The position numbers and the translations under genes are program-made. Of a stretch of DNA of 47,311 nucleotides, positions 10,463 through 23,060 are shown piece by piece. The stretch's first letter is position 1, and every line of letters begins with the position of its first letter. Origin of the DNA: Candidatus Alcyoniella australis (GTDB taxonomy: Bacteria; Lernaellota; Lernaellaia; JAVCCG01; Alcyoniellaceae); assembly GCA_030765605.1 (NCBI GenBank), contig JAVCCG010000101.1, forward strand, positions 1-47,311, written 5' to 3'. Under the pieces are notes generated by a model. The model ran no database searches, was not told the DNA's origin, and worked only from the letters and a program-made list of their open reading frames with translations.

Positions 10463-10996
10463 TCAATCGTTGCAGTGTATCGTGGAGATCACGTTGGCGA
10501 TCACGGCCTTATCGTAGCGCGCCACGAGGTCGTTGGTGAAAAAGTTGAAATTGATCAGCGACCCGCGATTGAGCACGATCAATACCTGGCCGTGCAGCTT
10601 ACCCGCCTCGTTGACGATCTCGTACTTGATCGAGACCGCCTTGGAGCCGCAAATCCCCGGCCGTTCCGCCTCGACCAATTTGCCCCCGGGCTGGTTCGTG
10701 ATCTGTTCCGGCAGCGTCGAGGCCAAGGTATCCAGACTCTCGGCACTATGCTGCTTGTCATTGTTGACGTAGACGAATACGCCGGTCATTTTGCCCGGCG
10801 ACTGGGCGATGAACAGATCCTCGGCTTTGAGCGTGGGCATCTTCTCCCAGATCGTGGGGTAGGTGAACTCGATGCCGAACTGCTCGCTGGTGAACGTCTC
10901 AAACCCGGAGACCGGCTCCTGGGCCGTTGAGCTCACGGCGAGCAGCATTGCCGCGGCCAACAGACAGGCGAAGGTCGGCAGCTTAAAGCGGCGCAT
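10463..10996 (-). CDS. Small exported protein, possible DcrB/PsbP-like fold
   Basis: The 177-residue product has a clear signal peptide (MRRFKLPTFACLLAAAMLL, then cleavage near SSTAQE). The mature part begins with GIEFTYPTIWEKMP, a pattern like the beta-strand start of PsbP/DcrB-type domains, and ends in a helix (VARYDKAVIANVISTI) typical of that fold. It has no lipobox cysteine. It overlaps the 3' end of the upstream lipoprotein gene by 14 nt, and both mature proteins have similar size and organisation, so they may be diverged copies acting together in the periplasm. The fold assignment is inference from pattern, and no function is claimed. Confidence 0.6.
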   Translation of the reverse strand: MRRFKLPTFACLLAAAMLLAVSSTAQEPVSGFETFTSEQFGIEFTYPTIWEKMPTLKAEDLFIAQSPGKMTGVFVYVNNDKQHSAESLDTLASTLPEQITNQPGGKLVEAERPGICGSKAVSIKYEIVNEAGKLHGQVLIVLNRGSLINFNFFTNDLVARYDKAVIANVISTIHCND

Positions 10997-11627
10997 CGCA
11001 TTTAATCGAGTTGAGCACCACGTCGGCCCACTGCTTGAGCTCGTCGCTCAGCTGCCCCTCGCCGCTGCAGAACAGCACGTCGATCAGCTGATTGTTGCGC
11101 ACGGTAACGCGCTCCTTGCCGTAGCAGATCTTGTCGCGTTCCATGCTGGTGCTGTTAAATGCCAGGGCCGTGTCTTTGCAGACTATCGTGGTCCAATAGG
11201 TCGGCGGATCGGCTCCGGGCATGTTCTCGGGCCGTTTCCTGACGTAGTCTGTGAGCTGTTCGACAATCAGGCTCGCGACCTCCATCGGCGCCCCGCCGCT
11301 GCCATCGTCGGCCATTTCCATTAAATCGGCATCAACCCGCACGGGTCTGGATGTCGGTTTATCCCACGCGGCGGTCCGCACAACGATCCAGGTTTGATTC
11401 TTGTTGTTGACCGCATCGAGGGCCACGTTGACGTCCGGCTGCTCCCAAATCTCGTATCCGGGTGGAATCGTGATCTTCATCCCCAGGTTGTGGATCGACA
11501 CTTCGGTCCAATCGCTGGTGACTCCAGACGATTTATCTCCTGCGCTGCCGCGGCAATTACAGCCCACTGCCAGGGGCATAATTATCGCGAATACCAGCGC
11601 GACGACCATCAAGCGCTTGCGCACCAT
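10983..11627 (-). CDS. Putative lipoprotein of unknown function
   Basis: The product (214 residues from this start) has an N-terminal hydrophobic segment ending in a lipobox (PLAVGC), so it is probably lipidated and anchored in the envelope. The mature part has IHNLGMKITIPPGYEIWEQ, reminiscent of the 'physical pattern' strand at the start of PsbP/DcrB-like domains, and two cysteines (IVCKD, KICYG) that could form a disulphide. I chose the ATG at 11625-11627 because GGAG lies 6 nt before it; a GTG 12 nt upstream is also open. It overlaps the next gene by 14 nt. Confidence 0.6.
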   Translation of the reverse strand: MVRKRLMVVALVFAIIMPLAVGCNCRGSAGDKSSGVTSDWTEVSIHNLGMKITIPPGYEIWEQPDVNVALDAVNNKNQTWIVVRTAAWDKPTSRPVRVDADLMEMADDGSGGAPMEVASLIVEQLTDYVRKRPENMPGADPPTYWTTIVCKDTALAFNSTSMERDKICYGKERVTVRNNQLIDVLFCSGEGQLSDELKQWADVVLNSIKCDAPL

Positions 11628-11772
11628 TATTGTCTCCACTGCTTGTGAATCTCGTCTAATATGCCGCCGGACCCCGGCCTTGGCAAGCCCGCATTATTGA
11701 TCAAGCTTCTACTGCGGTAAGGCAAGCGGAACAAGGAGCGCTCCCCGTCCCGCGCTTTAGGGCAATGCGCAA

Positions 11773-13074
<1,302 letters not shown>

Positions 13075-13087
13075 TTATTTGTTTTCG

Positions 13088-15808
13088 TTAGTCGCGTAGC
13101 GCCGCCTGAGCCGCGGCCAGCCTGGCGATCGGCACGCGGAACGGAGAGCAGCTCACGTAATCCATGCCCACACGGTGGCAGAACTCCACCGACGCCGGGT
13201 CCCCGCCGTGCTCGCCGCAGATGCCGACCTTGAGCTTGGGACGGGTCTTGCGGCCGCGCTCGATGGCGATCTTGATCAGCTCGCCGATGCCGCGCTGGTC
13301 GATGGTCTGGAACGGGTCCGCCTCCAGCACTTCCTGCTCGATGTATTCGGGTAGGAACCCGCCGATGTCGTCGCGCGAGAAGCCGAAGCCCATCTGGGTC
13401 AGATCGTTGGTGCCGAAGCTGAAGAACTCGGTCACCTCGGCGATCTCGTCGGCGGTCAGCGCTGCGCGCGGGATCTCGATCATCGTGCCGTACATATAGG
13501 GGATGCGCCGCAGACCGGTCTTGGCCGCCACCTCGGCGTGGACCTCGACCACCAGCTTGCGCATCCGCTCCAGCTCGTTGACGTGGCAGGTGACCGGAAC
13601 CATGATTTCCGGTTTGACCTTCTTGCCCTTGGCGATCAGCTCGGCCGCGGCCTCCAAGACCGCCCTGATCTGCATCCGGCTGATCTCGGGGTAGGTCACG
13701 CCCAGCCGCACTCCACGGTGTCCCATCATCGGGTTGGACTCGTGCAGCTCCTCGGCGCGGCGCTCGAACTCGGCGGCGTCGATCCCCAGGCTCTTGGCCA
13801 GCCTCTGCCGCTCGGAGGCGCGCTCGGGCACGAACTCGTGCAGCGGCGGGTCGAGCAGGCGGATCGTCACCGGCCGACCCTCCATCACCTCCAGGGTGCG
13901 GCGGATGTCCTTCTTCACGTATTTGAACAGCCGGTTCAGCGCCTTATTACGCTCCTTGAGCGTGGCGCTGACGATCATCTTGCGCAGCTCGAACAGCGGC
14001 TTTTCCGAGCCCTTGCCGTAGAACATATGCTCGGTGCGGAACAGGCCGATGCCCTCGGCGCCGAAGGCCACGGCCTTGGCAGCGTCATCGGGGGTCTCGG
14101 CATTGGTACGCACCTTGAGTCTGCGGATCTTGTCGCAGAACCCCAGCAGTACGCCGAAGTACGGATTGTCTTCGGCGGCCTTAACCAACGGCAGCTCACC
14201 TTGGTAGACCAGGCCGCGCGTGCCGTTGAGCGAGATCAGGTCGCCGCGCTTAACCGTCACGCCGTTGACCGTGAACAGCCCCTTGCTGCCATTGACCTCG
14301 ATTGCTCCGGCGCCGACGATGCAGCACTTGCCCCAACCGCGGGCCACCAGCGCCGCGTGGCTGGTCATTCCGCCGCGGGCCGTGAGCACGGCCTGGGCCG
14401 CGCGCATCCCCTCGACGTCCTCGGGGTTGGTCTCCTCGCGCACCAGGATCACGCGCTTGCCAAGTTTGTTCCAGGCCACCGCTTCGTCGGCGGTGAACAC
14501 CACCTGCCCCGCCGCTCCGCCCGGTCCCGCAGGCAGACCCTTGGCGATCGGCTTGGTCTTGCTCTCGACCTTGGCGTCGAGGATCGGGTGCAGCAGCTCA
14601 TCGAGCTGATCGGGCGTGACGCGCATTACGGCCTCGGGCTGTTTGATCATCCGCTCGCGCACCATCTCGACGGCCATGCGCACGGCCGCAGGGCCGTTGC
14701 GTTTACCCACGCGCACCTGGAGCATCCACAGCTTGCCGTCCTGGATCGTGAACTCGATGTCGAGCATGTCGCGGTAGTGCTTTTCCAGCCGCTTCTGAAT
14801 GCCGTCGAGCTGACGATATGCCTTGGGCATCGCCAATTCCAGGGAGTCCAAATGTATGGTGTGATCGGTCTTGCCCTGTTCGTTGATCGGCAGCGGGGTG
14901 CGGATACCGGCCACCACGTCCTCGCCCTGGGCGTTGGGCAGCCACTCGCCGTAGAATACGCGCTCGCCCGTGGCCGGGTTGCGGGTGAAGGCTACGCCCG
15001 TGGCCGAATTCTCGCCCATGTTGCCATAGACCATCGCCTGCACGTTGACCGCGGTGCCCCACTGGTCGGGGATGCCCTCGATCCGGCGGTAGCTGTTGGC
15101 GCGTTTGCCGTTCCACGATTTTAACACCGCAAAAATTCCGCCCCACAGCTGCTGCTGCGCGTCGTCCGGGAACGGCTTGCCCAGCACCTGCTTGATCAGA
15201 TTTTTATAGCGATTGACCAGCTTGCGCAGGTCGTCCACATCCAGTTCGGTATCCTGCTTTACGCCCTTGGCCTTTTTGGCCGAATGCAGCAGACGCTCCA
15301 GCCGCGCGCGGATCCCCTGGCCCTCCTTAGGCTCGATCCCCGCGGCCTTCTCCATCACCACGTCGGCGTACATCTGGATCAAGCGTCGGTAGGAATCCCA
15401 GGCGAAACGCGGATTGCCCGTGTGTGCGGCCAGACCCTCGAGGGTCTGCTCGTTGAGCCCGACGTTGAGCACGGTCTCCATCATCCCCGGCATTGACTTG
15501 CGCGCGCCGGAGCGCACCGAGACCAGCAGCGGATTCTTTGGATCGCCGAAGCGGGCGCCCATGCTGCGCTCGACTCGCTTAAGCTGACGGTCGACCTGAG
15601 CGCTGAGGCCCTCGGGGTACTTGCCGTTGTTGAGCATGAAGTGAGTGCAGACCTCGGTGGTGATCGTAAACCTGGCTGGAACCGGAATCCCCAGGGAGCT
15701 CATCTCGGCCAGGTTGGCGCCTTTGCCCCCCAGCAGGTTCTTCATTCCCGTGTTCCCCTCGGCATTACCGTCGCCGAAGAAGTACACGTGCTTCGCAGCC
15801 TTGGCCAT
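13088..15808 (-). CDS. ppdK: Pyruvate, phosphate dikinase
   Basis: This enzyme interconverts pyruvate, ATP and phosphate with phosphoenolpyruvate, AMP and diphosphate. The N-terminal ATP-grasp part starts at YFFGDGNAEGNTGMKNLLGGKG. The phosphohistidine swivel domain has GGMTSHAALVARGWGK with His484 and the regulatory Thr482. The C-terminal TIM barrel carries GIGLFRTEHMF and the catalytic cysteine in CGEHGGDP. At 906 residues it is slightly longer than the 870-880 typical. ATG is preceded by GGAGGAAAG. Spacing is 18 nt to glyS upstream and 28 nt to eno downstream. A diphosphate-dependent PpdK beside enolase suggests energy-saving or reversible glycolysis, common in anaerobes. Confidence 0.98.
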   Translation of the reverse strand: MAKAAKHVYFFGDGNAEGNTGMKNLLGGKGANLAEMSSLGIPVPARFTITTEVCTHFMLNNGKYPEGLSAQVDRQLKRVERSMGARFGDPKNPLLVSVRSGARKSMPGMMETVLNVGLNEQTLEGLAAHTGNPRFAWDSYRRLIQMYADVVMEKAAGIEPKEGQGIRARLERLLHSAKKAKGVKQDTELDVDDLRKLVNRYKNLIKQVLGKPFPDDAQQQLWGGIFAVLKSWNGKRANSYRRIEGIPDQWGTAVNVQAMVYGNMGENSATGVAFTRNPATGERVFYGEWLPNAQGEDVVAGIRTPLPINEQGKTDHTIHLDSLELAMPKAYRQLDGIQKRLEKHYRDMLDIEFTIQDGKLWMLQVRVGKRNGPAAVRMAVEMVRERMIKQPEAVMRVTPDQLDELLHPILDAKVESKTKPIAKGLPAGPGGAAGQVVFTADEAVAWNKLGKRVILVREETNPEDVEGMRAAQAVLTARGGMTSHAALVARGWGKCCIVGAGAIEVNGSKGLFTVNGVTVKRGDLISLNGTRGLVYQGELPLVKAAEDNPYFGVLLGFCDKIRRLKVRTNAETPDDAAKAVAFGAEGIGLFRTEHMFYGKGSEKPLFELRKMIVSATLKERNKALNRLFKYVKKDIRRTLEVMEGRPVTIRLLDPPLHEFVPERASERQRLAKSLGIDAAEFERRAEELHESNPMMGHRGVRLGVTYPEISRMQIRAVLEAAAELIAKGKKVKPEIMVPVTCHVNELERMRKLVVEVHAEVAAKTGLRRIPYMYGTMIEIPRAALTADEIAEVTEFFSFGTNDLTQMGFGFSRDDIGGFLPEYIEQEVLEADPFQTIDQRGIGELIKIAIERGRKTRPKLKVGICGEHGGDPASVEFCHRVGMDYVSCSPFRVPIARLAAAQAALRD

Positions 15809-15826
15809 TGTACTTTCCTCCAGTTG

Positions 15827-17890
15827 CTACACGGACAATCGTTTGAAGTCCGCCAGCCGCATAAACAACGCGGCCAATCCACTGAGCAGCCGAATCCGGT
15901 TAAGGCGGGTGTCTGTATTTTCGCAAAGCACCATCACGTCGTCAAAGAAACGATCGATGGGGCCCTTAAGCTCCACAAGTTTGGTCAGCGCCGCGATATA
16001 GCGTCCGGCCTGCAGATCCTCGTCCACTGCCGCGCGGTGCGACTCAAGGGCCGCGAGCAGGTCGTGTTCGGCCTGCGACTCGAAGAGCGCCGCGTCGACC
16101 GGACCCTCGTCGGTCTGCTTGAGAATGTTGACCACGCGCTTGAACGCCACGGCCAACGGCTCGAAATCGGGACGCTGCGCAAACTCGCTCAGCGCGTCGA
16201 AGCGCGCCCGGGCGTCGAGCACGTCGTTGTACCCTGCGGCGAGCACCGCGTCGGCCACGTCGGGTCGTCCTCCGGCGTTGGTCCACTGATAGTACAGCCG
16301 GTCGCGGAAGAACTCTGCGATCTGGACGAACAGTTCGTCGTCGATTTTGACCTTGTCGGCCAAAGCAACGCGCGCCGACTGGAGCAGCTCGTCGAGCTGT
16401 AGCCGGTAGCCGGCGCGGCTGATGATCGCCATCACGGCGATGGCGTGACGCCGCAGCATGTACGGATCGCCCGCGCCCGAGGGTTTGAGCCCTGCGGCAA
16501 AGCAGCCGACGATGGTGTCCGCGCGGTCGGCCAGCGAGACCAGATAGGCCTCGTCGGGCAGATCGAAATCCTCCTGGGCAGCCGAGCGCGGTACGTAGTG
16601 CCCGGCAATCGCCAGCGCCACGTTTTCCGACTCGCCCTGTTTACGGGCATAGATCGTGCCCATGGTGCCCTGCAGCTCGGGAAACTCGCCGACCATCTGG
16701 GTCACCAGATCGGCTTTGCACAGCCACGCCGCGCGCCGCACGCTCTCGACCTTTTCCGGCGCGAGTTTGCGCGCCAGCTTTGCGGCAGTGGCCTGGATCC
16801 GCTCGACCTTGTCCAGATAGCTGCCCAGCTTCTCCTGGAACACCACCGCGCCCAGCTGCTCGACCCGTTGGTCCAGCGGCATGCGCAGGTCGTCCTCAAA
16901 GAAGAACTTGGCGTCGTCCAGCCGCGCCTTGAGCACCCGCTCGTTGCCGCGGGCGATGATCTGCTCGTCGCCGTTGCCCAGATTGGCCACGGCGATAAAC
17001 GCCGGCAGCAGGCCGCCGTCTTGGTCGACCAGCGAGAAATACTTCTGGTGCTGGCGCATCGGCGTGATCAGCACTTCGTCAGGCAGCTCGAGATAGGTGC
17101 GATCAAAGCGACCGAGCACCGCATGCGGTGACTCGGTAATAAACGTCACCTCATCGAGCAGCTGCGGATCGTCCATAACCTTGCCCTCGACGCTCTGCGC
17201 CAGCCGCTCGAGCTGATCCCGGATCAGACTGCGCCGCTGTTGCGGGTCGACGATCACGCCGCGCTGTTGCAGCAGTTCCAGATATTGGTCGGGGCCCACG
17301 ACCTCGAACGGCTCCGGGCTCTCGAAGCGATGGCCGCGGCTTTGGTTGGACGAGTCAATGCCGGCAAATGAAAGCTTTACAACCTCGCCTTGGAGGCTGG
17401 CCAAAATCCAGTGCACCGGCCGCACAAAGCGCTGATCCAGCTCGCCCCAGCGCATGGACTTGGGAAACTGCAGCTCGTTGATAATCGAGTCCAGAATCGA
17501 GCTCAGCACCTCGAGGGTCGGACGTCCGGCAATCGACTTGCGCAACGCCGCGACCTCGCCCTTTTCCGTGGTCTGAAAGTACAGCTCCTCCACGGGCACG
17601 CCCTGTCCGCGGGCGAATCCCAGGGCCGCCTTGGTGTAGTTGCCCTCTTGGTCCAACGCCGCGCGCTTTGGCGGACCGGTCTTAATCTCCTCGCGGTCGG
17701 CCTGCCTCTGGGGCATTCCCCAGGCCAGCAGGGTCAGCCGACGCGGCGCGCCGACCACTTCGATCCGCTCCGCCTGGATCATCTCGGCGGTGGTCTTCTC
17801 GATAAATGCGCCCTTGATCTGGTCCAACGCGCCGGGGATGAAGCGCGCGGGGATCTCCTCGCAGCCGATCTCGAATACCAGGTCGCTCAT
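15827..17890 (-). CDS. glyS: Glycyl-tRNA synthetase beta subunit
   Basis: This is the beta subunit of the alpha2beta2 bacterial GlyRS, needed for tRNA binding and charging. The N-terminus [19 protein letters not shown] is diagnostic, and the body has [17 protein letters not shown] and the HD-like segment [25 protein letters not shown]. The protein has 687 residues from the ATG at 17888-17890, as expected. The frame continues upstream inside glyQ, but this ATG overlaps the glyQ stop as ATGA, the usual arrangement, and gives the canonical N-terminus. Confidence 0.97.
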   Translation of the reverse strand: MSDLVFEIGCEEIPARFIPGALDQIKGAFIEKTTAEMIQAERIEVVGAPRRLTLLAWGMPQRQADREEIKTGPPKRAALDQEGNYTKAALGFARGQGVPVEELYFQTTEKGEVAALRKSIAGRPTLEVLSSILDSIINELQFPKSMRWGELDQRFVRPVHWILASLQGEVVKLSFAGIDSSNQSRGHRFESPEPFEVVGPDQYLELLQQRGVIVDPQQRRSLIRDQLERLAQSVEGKVMDDPQLLDEVTFITESPHAVLGRFDRTYLELPDEVLITPMRQHQKYFSLVDQDGGLLPAFIAVANLGNGDEQIIARGNERVLKARLDDAKFFFEDDLRMPLDQRVEQLGAVVFQEKLGSYLDKVERIQATAAKLARKLAPEKVESVRRAAWLCKADLVTQMVGEFPELQGTMGTIYARKQGESENVALAIAGHYVPRSAAQEDFDLPDEAYLVSLADRADTIVGCFAAGLKPSGAGDPYMLRRHAIAVMAIISRAGYRLQLDELLQSARVALADKVKIDDELFVQIAEFFRDRLYYQWTNAGGRPDVADAVLAAGYNDVLDARARFDALSEFAQRPDFEPLAVAFKRVVNILKQTDEGPVDAALFESQAEHDLLAALESHRAAVDEDLQAGRYIAALTKLVELKGPIDRFFDDVMVLCENTDTRLNRIRLLSGLAALFMRLADFKRLSV

Positions 17891-18780
17891 CGCGCACCCC
17901 CTTGGGCCGCGGCTTGTTTGAGCAACGGGAATCCCAACGCCTCGCGCGAGGCGAGCCAAACGCGGGCCACGTGACGCGCCATGTTGCGCACGCGACCGAT
18001 GTACCCGGTGCGCTGAGTGACGCTAATCGCGCCGCGGGCGTCGAGCAGGTTGAAAACGTGGGAGCACTTGAGCGTGTAATCGTAGGCCGGCAGCGACAGA
18101 TCGAGCTGAACCAACCGGCGGCATTCGGCCTCGTACATATCGAACAGCTCGCGCAGCATTTTCACATCAGCGTGTTCGAAGTTGTACTTCGACTGCTCGA
18201 CCTCATTTTGATGGTAGACGTCGGCGTAGCGCACTCCATCGATCCACGTCAGGTCGTAGACATTGTCGACTCCCTGCAAATACATGGCGATACGCTCGAG
18301 TCCGTACGTCAGTTCCACGGGAATCGGCCGCAAATCAAGACCGCCGACCTGCTGAAAATAGGTGAACTGCGTGATCTCCATCCCGTCGAGCCAGATCTCC
18401 CAGCCCAGTCCCCAGGCCCCGAGGGTCGGGCTCTCCCAGTCGTCCTCCACAAAACGCACGTCGTGCTTGGTCGGGTCGATGCCCAGGGCGCGCAGTGAGT
18501 CCAGGTAGATCTGCTGCACCTCCAGCGGCGAGGGCTTGAGGATCACCTGGAACTGGTAATAGTGCTGCAACCGGTTGGGGTTCTCGCCGTAACGACCGTC
18601 CGTGGGCCTGCGGCTGGGTTCCACATAGGCCACGTTCCAGGGCTCGGGACCGATGCTGCGCAGGAACGTAGATGGGTTAAACGTGCCGGCCCCGACCTCG
18701 AGGTCGTAGGGCTGCACCAGCAGGCAGCCCCGCTCAGCCCAGAAATGCTGTAACGCCAGAATCAGCTCTTGGAAATTCAT
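17887..18780 (-). CDS. glyQ: Glycyl-tRNA synthetase alpha subunit
   Basis: This is the catalytic alpha subunit (class II core) of bacterial tetrameric GlyRS. It begins [18 protein letters not shown] and contains [42 protein letters not shown] and [21 protein letters not shown] (given here as family landmarks), over 297 residues. It is the first gene of glyQ-glyS-ppdK-eno. The 183-nt AT-richer stretch upstream (18781-18963) separates it from the 3' end of the TPR gene and should hold its promoter. The best -10 I see on the minus strand is TATTCT, with no convincing -35. GGGGGAT precedes the ATG. Confidence 0.97.
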   Translation of the reverse strand: MNFQELILALQHFWAERGCLLVQPYDLEVGAGTFNPSTFLRSIGPEPWNVAYVEPSRRPTDGRYGENPNRLQHYYQFQVILKPSPLEVQQIYLDSLRALGIDPTKHDVRFVEDDWESPTLGAWGLGWEIWLDGMEITQFTYFQQVGGLDLRPIPVELTYGLERIAMYLQGVDNVYDLTWIDGVRYADVYHQNEVEQSKYNFEHADVKMLRELFDMYEAECRRLVQLDLSLPAYDYTLKCSHVFNLLDARGAISVTQRTGYIGRVRNMARHVARVWLASREALGFPLLKQAAAQGGAR

Positions 18781-18963
18781 CGATCCCCCGCAGGTGCACG
18801 TCTCAAAGCTACCAGAGAATAGCTAAAAAGCCATGTGCGGTCCAGAATTCAATAAAACGTGCGCAATTGCCCTGCCCCAATGGGAAATCCAATGCTTGAT
18901 CGATTAAAGATAATGCTATTTTTCAAGCCTTAAATACATATTACCTACTTTTCTACATTAGCT

Positions 18964-20603
18964 TTAACGACATATCTCATTGATTTTTTTGGTGTTTGCT
19001 GGGTATTTAAGCTGGTTCGCCAGATGCAGACGCATCTGCTCGCGATCGGCCGCGATCTGCGGATCGTCGGGGAACAATTCGTGCGCCTTGTCAATATGTT
19101 GCAGTGCATCGGCCGGACGGCCCAGGTAGAGCTCGACGATCGCCAGGTTGCGCAGTGCCCCGGGCGCGCGCGGATCGATCTGCACTGCCGCGCTCAGGGG
19201 TGCAATAGCTTGCTCCAGCTCGCCCTGACGAAAGTACGCGTCGCCCAGGGCGACCAAAATCAGCGGCTGGTGCGGATCGAGTTTGTCCGCCGCGAGCAGT
19301 TCGTCCGCAGCCAGGTCGAGCTCGTCGTTCTCCAGGTGCATAATCCCGAGGTTGTAAAAGGCGCGCACACTGTGCGGGTTGACCTGGCGCACGCAAGTCC
19401 AGAGGGTCCGAGTGTCGCGGAAATCCAGGTTGTGCTTAAGCGAAATCCCGGCGAACACCAGGCAGCACAGTGTCAGCAGCGCAATGACCAGCCGCGCCCG
19501 CGCCTTGCCCCCTTGGTAAACGCGGTCCAAGCCGATTCCCGCCAGTGCGGCCAAGCCCAACGAGGGTAGGAACGCGTAGCGGTCGGTCACCGCGTCGGGC
19601 AGCTCGTGCAGTTGGCTGACCGGAATTAGCGCCGCGAGGAACCAGACCAGCCAGGCTGCCCAGGGACGACCGCGCCGCAGGCCCCAGACAGCGGCCGCGA
19701 CCGCCGCAACCGATGCTGTAATCGACACGATCACGCGCGGCGAGGCCCAGTTCGCAACGGGCTTCCACGCGTAGTCCACGCACAGGTTCAGCGGCAGGGC
19801 CAGCTTGGCCGCGTACCACAGTGCGATCTGCGGACCGGCCACGATCCCGCGCGCCGGGCCGCTGATGGTCTCGCCCCCCTCGACCGGCGAGTATTGGCCC
19901 AAAACCGCGTTGCGCAACAGCAGGTACACGCCGCAGGTCGCGGCGAACAACACGCCGACGCGGGCCGCGCGCTGCCAGCGCCGCTTTGGCTGGCCCTGCG
20001 CGCCGACCAGCAACAGGGCCGCGGCCGCGATCGGCACAAACAAAACCGTGGGCTTACACAGCAGCGAGGCGAACAACAGCAGCGCGGCGAGCAGGTCGCG
20101 CGCGAGGCTTTGGTTCCCGAGCACCAGCAGCAGGGCGCAGCCAACGAGAATCGCGCCGCTAAGCGAGCCCTGCCCCATCAGCATCCCGACCTCCTCGGCG
20201 TGCAGCGGGTGGACCGCGAACAGTAGCGCGGCAAAGGTCGCGGCCCGGGCGCTGAGGCCTGAGCGGCGTAGCAGCACGGCCAGCAACGGGCACAGCGCAA
20301 CGTAGAGCAGTAGGCTCAGCGCGTGCCACGGCAACGCGTGGAGCCTGAACCACTGGTACTGCAGCACGTAGGGCGCCACGTGCAACGGCCGAAAACTGGG
20401 CGAGGCGCGCTCCGACCCGTGATACATCTGCTGGGTGAACGCATCGACCAAGCCGTCGTAGGAGCGCAGGGTCTGGTTGTTGACGATCATGTGGATGTCG
20501 TCCCAGACAAAACCGTTGGCCAGCCCGCTTAGGTTGGCGGCCAGGGCGGCCAGCGCCACCAGCAGCAGGATCCCGCGGCCCAGTCCCTGCTTCGAGCTGC
20601 CGA

Positions 20604-20607
<4 letters not shown>
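18964..20607 (-). CDS. TMTC-like polytopic membrane protein with C-terminal TPR repeats
   Basis: The 547-residue product has about ten hydrophobic segments in its first ~390 residues, then a tetratricopeptide region of about 130 residues (VRAFYNLGIMHLENDELDLAADELL and two further repeats). The first loop contains NGFVWDD with Asp36-Asp37, and another loop has FAVHPLHAEEVG. Both match the GT-C fold glycosyltransferases of the TMTC (DUF1736) group, in which the acidic loop residues are catalytic. In bacteria the substrate is unknown; protein or lipid O-glycosylation across the membrane is the likely chemistry. Its ATG overlaps the stop of the VWA gene (ATGA). It is the last gene of the diiron-protein operon, and its link to redox stress is not obvious. 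Confidence 0.78.
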
Positions 20608-21803
<1,196 letters not shown>

Positions 21804-21828
21804 ATCGTCTCAGATCAACGAAAGCCGG

Positions 21829-22281
21829 TCAGCGCAACTTGCTGAGCATCAACTCAAGCTGCTCGCGGTGGCCTTCCTCCTCGCGCTTGAGCCTGACGAA
21901 CAGCTCGCCGATGGCCGTTCCCTGGAAAATATCAACGTAGCGCGCGTAGTATTCCACCGCGCGTTGCTCGTGCATCAGGGCGAACTGCAAGACCTCGCGC
22001 GGGCTCGAGCCCGAATCGACCGATTCGTCGCCGAGCTGCTCGGGCTTGGGAAGCTTGCCGCTGACCTGCGGCTTGCCGATGCGTTCCAGCTCGCCCGAGC
22101 TCAGGGCCTGGGTCAGCAGCCGCTTGTGGCGCAGTTCCTCGTTGCGCAGTCGATTGATGATCTTCTGCGATTGGGGATTGCGCACGATCTGGAGCATCGT
22201 CTCGTAGTTGCGGGCCGAGAGCTGTTCGCGGTTGATCGCCGCGGCGATAATCTGCTTGGGATCGAGCAGCTCGGGGCTCAC
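21829..22281 (-). CDS. Erythrin-like diiron (ferritin-fold) protein, paralogue E
   Basis: The 150-residue protein has two similar halves, each with Glu, Tyr seven residues later, and E-x-x-H thirty residues after the Glu: Glu19/Tyr26/E49-x-x-H52 and Glu105/Tyr112/E135-x-x-H138. This is the iron-binding plan of rubrerythrin-type four-helix bundles. There is no rubredoxin domain (no CxxC). Known relatives reduce peroxide or store or oxidise iron in the cytoplasm. It starts with GTG overlapping the Crp/Fnr stop (GTGA), so the regulator and this protein are translationally coupled. It is the fifth such protein in the operon and the only one downstream of the regulator. Confidence 0.82.
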   Translation of the reverse strand: MSPELLDPKQIIAAAINREQLSARNYETMLQIVRNPQSQKIINRLRNEELRHKRLLTQALSSGELERIGKPQVSGKLPKPEQLGDESVDSGSSPREVLQFALMHEQRAVEYYARYVDIFQGTAIGELFVRLKREEEGHREQLELMLSKLR

Positions 22282-23000
22282 AGCTCGTCCTCCTGCTGCG
22301 CTATTTCGCCCAACTGCTTAAGGTCGTTGATGTAGATAATCCGGCTGCGGGTCTCGATCAGCCCGCGCTTGGTGAAGCGCGAGAGCACCCGGATCGTGGT
22401 CTCGACCGTGGTGCCGACCATGTTGGCGATCTCCTGGCGCGTGATGTGCAACCCGATGCGGATCTGTTCGCTGCGCTGCTCGCCTAGCTGCGCGGCCAGC
22501 TTGAGCAGCAGCCGGGCAATGCGCTGCTCGACCTGTTCGCTGGAAATGCTGCGCAGCATCTCCTGGCACGAGCGCAAACGGCGCACCAGCTCGAGCACGA
22601 TCTCGCCTTGTATCTGCGGTTGACTGCGCAGCATGCTGATGAACTCCGCGCGCGGCAAACGCAGCACTGTCGAGGGCTCCATCGCCAGAGCCGTGGCGTC
22701 GTACGGACGGCCGTCGAGCACGGCCAGCTCGCCGAAGGTCTCGCCCTGGCCCACCATGCCCACGATGGTCTCGTTGCCCTCGCGCCCCTGCTTAACCAGC
22801 TTGACCTTGCCCTGGACCAGGATATGCAACGCCTCGGGCGGCTCCTGCTCCCAGTAGATCTGGTCGCCGCGCTTGAACTCATCCAACGCGGCGCTGTGCG
22901 CGATCGACTCGAGCTGTTCGGCGGACATTCCCGAAAATATGAAGATATTTTTGAGCGCTTCGATGGTATCGAACTTCAAGCGAAAACCCCCGGGAGGCAA
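22278..23000 (-). CDS. Crp/Fnr-family transcriptional regulator
   Basis: This is an N-terminal cyclic-nucleotide-type sensor domain plus a C-terminal winged helix. The sensor has GETFGELAVLDGRPYDATALA. At the spot where cAMP-binding members have Arg-(Ser/Thr) after the PRP-type turn, this protein has Tyr-Asp, so cAMP binding is doubtful. No N-terminal Fnr cysteine cluster is seen. The DNA-reading helix is ITRQEIANMVGTTVETTIRVLSRF. Both open starts are TTG (22998-23000 or 22977-22979) and neither has a strong ribosome site; the second gives a more typical N-terminus. It sits inside the diiron-protein operon, so control of that operon and perhaps the divergent nqr genes is likely. Confidence 0.9.
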   Translation of the reverse strand: MPPGGFRLKFDTIEALKNIFIFSGMSAEQLESIAHSAALDEFKRGDQIYWEQEPPEALHILVQGKVKLVKQGREGNETIVGMVGQGETFGELAVLDGRPYDATALAMEPSTVLRLPRAEFISMLRSQPQIQGEIVLELVRRLRSCQEMLRSISSEQVEQRIARLLLKLAAQLGEQRSEQIRIGLHITRQEIANMVGTTVETTIRVLSRFTKRGLIETRSRIIYINDLKQLGEIAQQEDEL

Positions 23001-23060
23001 TGGCTCACAGCGCGCTCGATTGTGTCAGATCGAACCGCAGAGCACAACAGAACCGCGGCC

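Noticed and set aside
8880-10517. A 545-codon plus-strand frame opposite aspS
   Set aside because: It is a shadow of the aspS codons with no ribosome site or recognisable domain.
13538-15124. A 528-codon plus-strand frame opposite ppdK
   Set aside because: It has the composition of an antisense shadow; ppdK motifs are intact on the other strand.
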